Shown here: positions 62,644 through 64,000 of the stretch, one piece after another
Layout: each line of letters opens with the position of its first letter
Position numbering within the stretch: the stretch's first letter is position 1
NCBI GenBank assembly: GCA_050303815.1
Contig: JBNLCM010000106.1
Span: 1-64,000, forward strand
Origin: Cognatazoarcus sp050303815
GTDB lineage: Bacteria; Pseudomonadota; Gammaproteobacteria; Burkholderiales; Rhodocyclaceae
Length of the DNA: 64,000 bases
Direction of reading: 5' to 3'
The notes under the pieces: generated by a model
Seen by the model: the letters and a program-made list of their open reading frames with translations, nothing else
The model's database searches: none
Told to the model about the DNA's origin: nothing
Made by a program: the position numbers and the translations under genes

Positions 62644-63381
62644 GTGAGCATGGCCCTTCCGTATCCGGCGCCGCGGCTCGGTTTCGACCGGTCCGCGGTG
62701 CTGGCGTTTGCCCTTTCCGTGGCGCTGCATGCCGCCGTACTGGCGTGGCCCCGCGGCGCTCGGCTGCCCGAGCCCGCGGTGGTGCTCCAGGCCAGGCTAC
62801 TCGAGGCGCAACCCGAGCCGCCACCCCAGTCCGACGAGTCGGTCGAGCCACCGCCGGAGGCGCCACCGCCGCTGCGCATGGTGACGCGTGCCGAGCCGGG
62901 GCGGGATGCCGAGGTGGTGGGAGACGATTCGGTCCGCTCGGACCTGCACTACCGCACCTTCTACGAAGAGAACCCGCGCCATCCGATGCGCTGCATGGTG
63001 GGTCACGTCGCCGAGAGCTCCGGCGACCACGAGAGCGCCCTCTACGTCTACGCGGATTGCGCGAGCCATGGCGACAATTTCAGCGCCATCTCGCTCGCGC
63101 ACTACTACGAGCTGGGATTGGGGGGGCTGCCCAGGGATCCCGCCAAGGCGGCGTCCCTGTTCAGGCAGGTGGCCCTGTCCGATCGCGAGGCCTATCGATC
63201 CAACGGAATGTTCTACTACGGTCTCTGTCTTTACTTCGGCTATGGTGTTCCGCGCGACGAGGCGGCCGGACGGGCATGGTTGCGCAGGGCCGCGGAGGCC
63301 GGCGACCGCGATGCCCGGGGCTTCCTGGCGCTGGCGGGGACGCCCGACCAACCGGGGCTCGGGTCCTACTTCAAGCGTTGA
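62644..63381 (+). CDS. TonB-like anchor with Sel1 repeats
   Basis: A 245-residue protein. An N-terminal membrane anchor (SAVLAFALSVALHAAVLAW) and a Pro/Glu-rich linker (PEPPPQSDESVEPPPEAPPP) look like TonB. The C-terminal half has Sel1-like repeats (ISLAHYYELGLGGLPRDPAKAASLFRQ and YYGLCLYFGYGVPRDEAAGRAWLRRAAEAGD). No TonB C-terminal domain is present. It may be a periplasm-spanning scaffold. GTG 62644 or ATG 62650 starts it. It converges on the phosphopantetheinyl transferase remnant. Confidence 0.75.
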   Translation: MSMALPYPAPRLGFDRSAVLAFALSVALHAAVLAWPRGARLPEPAVVLQARLLEAQPEPPPQSDESVEPPPEAPPPLRMVTRAEPGRDAEVVGDDSVRSDLHYRTFYEENPRHPMRCMVGHVAESSGDHESALYVYADCASHGDNFSAISLAHYYELGLGGLPRDPAKAASLFRQVALSDREAYRSNGMFYYGLCLYFGYGVPRDEAAGRAWLRRAAEAGDRDARGFLALAGTPDQPGLGSYFKR

Positions 63382-64000
63382 TGTCTGCGGACCGCCCGAG
63401 TTCGGCGGGGATTGCGCACACGCTGAGCACATGGCTGCCCCGCCAGGATCCCGTACCGGATCGTCACCTGGCGCCCGGCGGACCAGCCCCCGCCCAGAGC
63501 CGTGAGCCGTGTCGCAACGAGCGGGCCTGTTTGCCCGTAGTTCGTCGACAGGCGCACGTCGCGGCAGTCGAAAAAGCGCCGCACCATGGGATAGATCGCC
63601 TTGAAGCAGGCCTCCATTGCGGAAAAGGCAACCGTGGCGGCCTGCGCCGGGCTCGGGCCCGAGGTCCGGAGGCTCGACAGTTCCGAAGCCTCCGCGATGC
63701 GGCCGGCCAGTCGGTCGGCTTGCGCGGGCGCGAGCCAGGGCTCCACATCCGTGCCGACGCCGGACCATACGGCGGCACGCCCGACGACCGCCGCCACCCC
63801 GCCCCCATGGGTGATCGAGCCCCGCAAGCCATCTGGCCAGGCCGGTAGACGGTCCGGACCGGGTGACGCCCAGGAGTTCGCGGCCGGCCCGGACGGCGCA
63901 GGCACGGCCGGCGAGATACTCGACCTGGCGCTTGTGCACTGCCTGCCTCAGCGTTGACGGCAGTGGCCCCACCTCGGTTTTCAGGGCCAGGCGGGTCGAT
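63366..64000 (-). pseudogene. 4'-phosphopantetheinyl transferase, frameshifted, 5' end outside window
   Basis: An EntD/Sfp-type enzyme that should activate carrier proteins. One frame (to about 63865) encodes LRQAVHKRQVEYLAGRACAVRAGRELLGVTR. The next frame (from about 63860) continues GPDRLPAWPDGLRGSITHGGG, GVGTDVEPW with the metal-binding D-x-E, and FSAMEACFKAIYP. One extra base within 63851-63868 separates them. The usual lysine of the SAKEA motif is methionine. Either a pseudogene or a sequencing error. It overlaps the convergent Sel1 gene by 16 bases. Confidence 0.75.

Overview
The window is GC-rich chromosome from a betaproteobacterium, most likely Rhodocyclales (Azoarcus/Thauera/Zoogloea type). 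I infer this from gene order: coxBA-ctaG-coxC with SURF1-ctaA-ctaB-sco, hisBHAFIE-HIT-tatABC, queA-tgt-yajC-secDF, and a FimV-like protein. A PrsK/PrsR/PrsT set typical of XrtA/PEP-CTERM exopolysaccharide bacteria points the same way. Assignments rest on reading translated motifs; no database search was run.

Left part (1-10.7 kb): cysK and a heptose-1-phosphate adenylyltransferase lie on the minus strand. Next comes a MerR-type regulator with a vitamin-B12 light-sensor domain (W-x9-EH and E-x-H-x-x-G motifs, as in CarH/LitR). It is divergent from a tightly coupled ten-gene operon: small exported protein, glutathione peroxidase, FAD amine-oxidase-like protein, DUF1365, cyclopropane-synthase-like methyltransferase, chalcone-isomerase-like protein, MFS carrier, DUF3833 lipoprotein, SDR and SnoaL-like protein. 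Three identical 15-bp palindromes, spaced by near-integral helical turns, sit on the overlapping divergent promoters and inside the first gene. I read this as a light- or B12-controlled membrane-lipid modification and photo-oxidative stress system. It is the most interesting locus here.

Middle part (10.7-32.7 kb): an aa3-type cytochrome c oxidase whose subunit II carries a C-terminal cytochrome c domain, with its assembly factors, lies behind a perfect FNR/ANR box. Histidine biosynthesis, Tat export, a DegS-like protease, Nif3, a FimV-like protein and succinyl-CoA synthetase follow. From 32.8 to 37.7 kb a PP2C phosphatase, a double-FHA protein, a metallo-beta-lactamase-fold hydrolase and a GAF-containing PilB/GspE-type ATPase form an orphan signalling module. 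Then come purB, DUF2322, and the minus-strand queA-tgt-yajC-secD-secF cluster. A tRNA-Leu(CAA) and an HSL-type esterase lead into the exopolysaccharide block (46.4-56.2 kb): EPS sugar transferase, PrsK, PrsR, PrsT, a TviB-like nucleotide-sugar dehydrogenase and an exported trypsin-like protease.

Right part (56-64 kb): a YpfJ metalloprotease, a membrane protein, YceI, and a NemR/AcuR-like TetR regulator with two matching operators controlling a tautomerase/AhpD-like pair. A decayed stretch follows. It holds a type I polyketide synthase remnant (ACP plus the start of a KS), a 5'-truncated alpha/beta-hydrolase and, at the window edge, a frameshifted phosphopantetheinyl transferase. No CRISPR array, insertion sequence or rRNA was seen.
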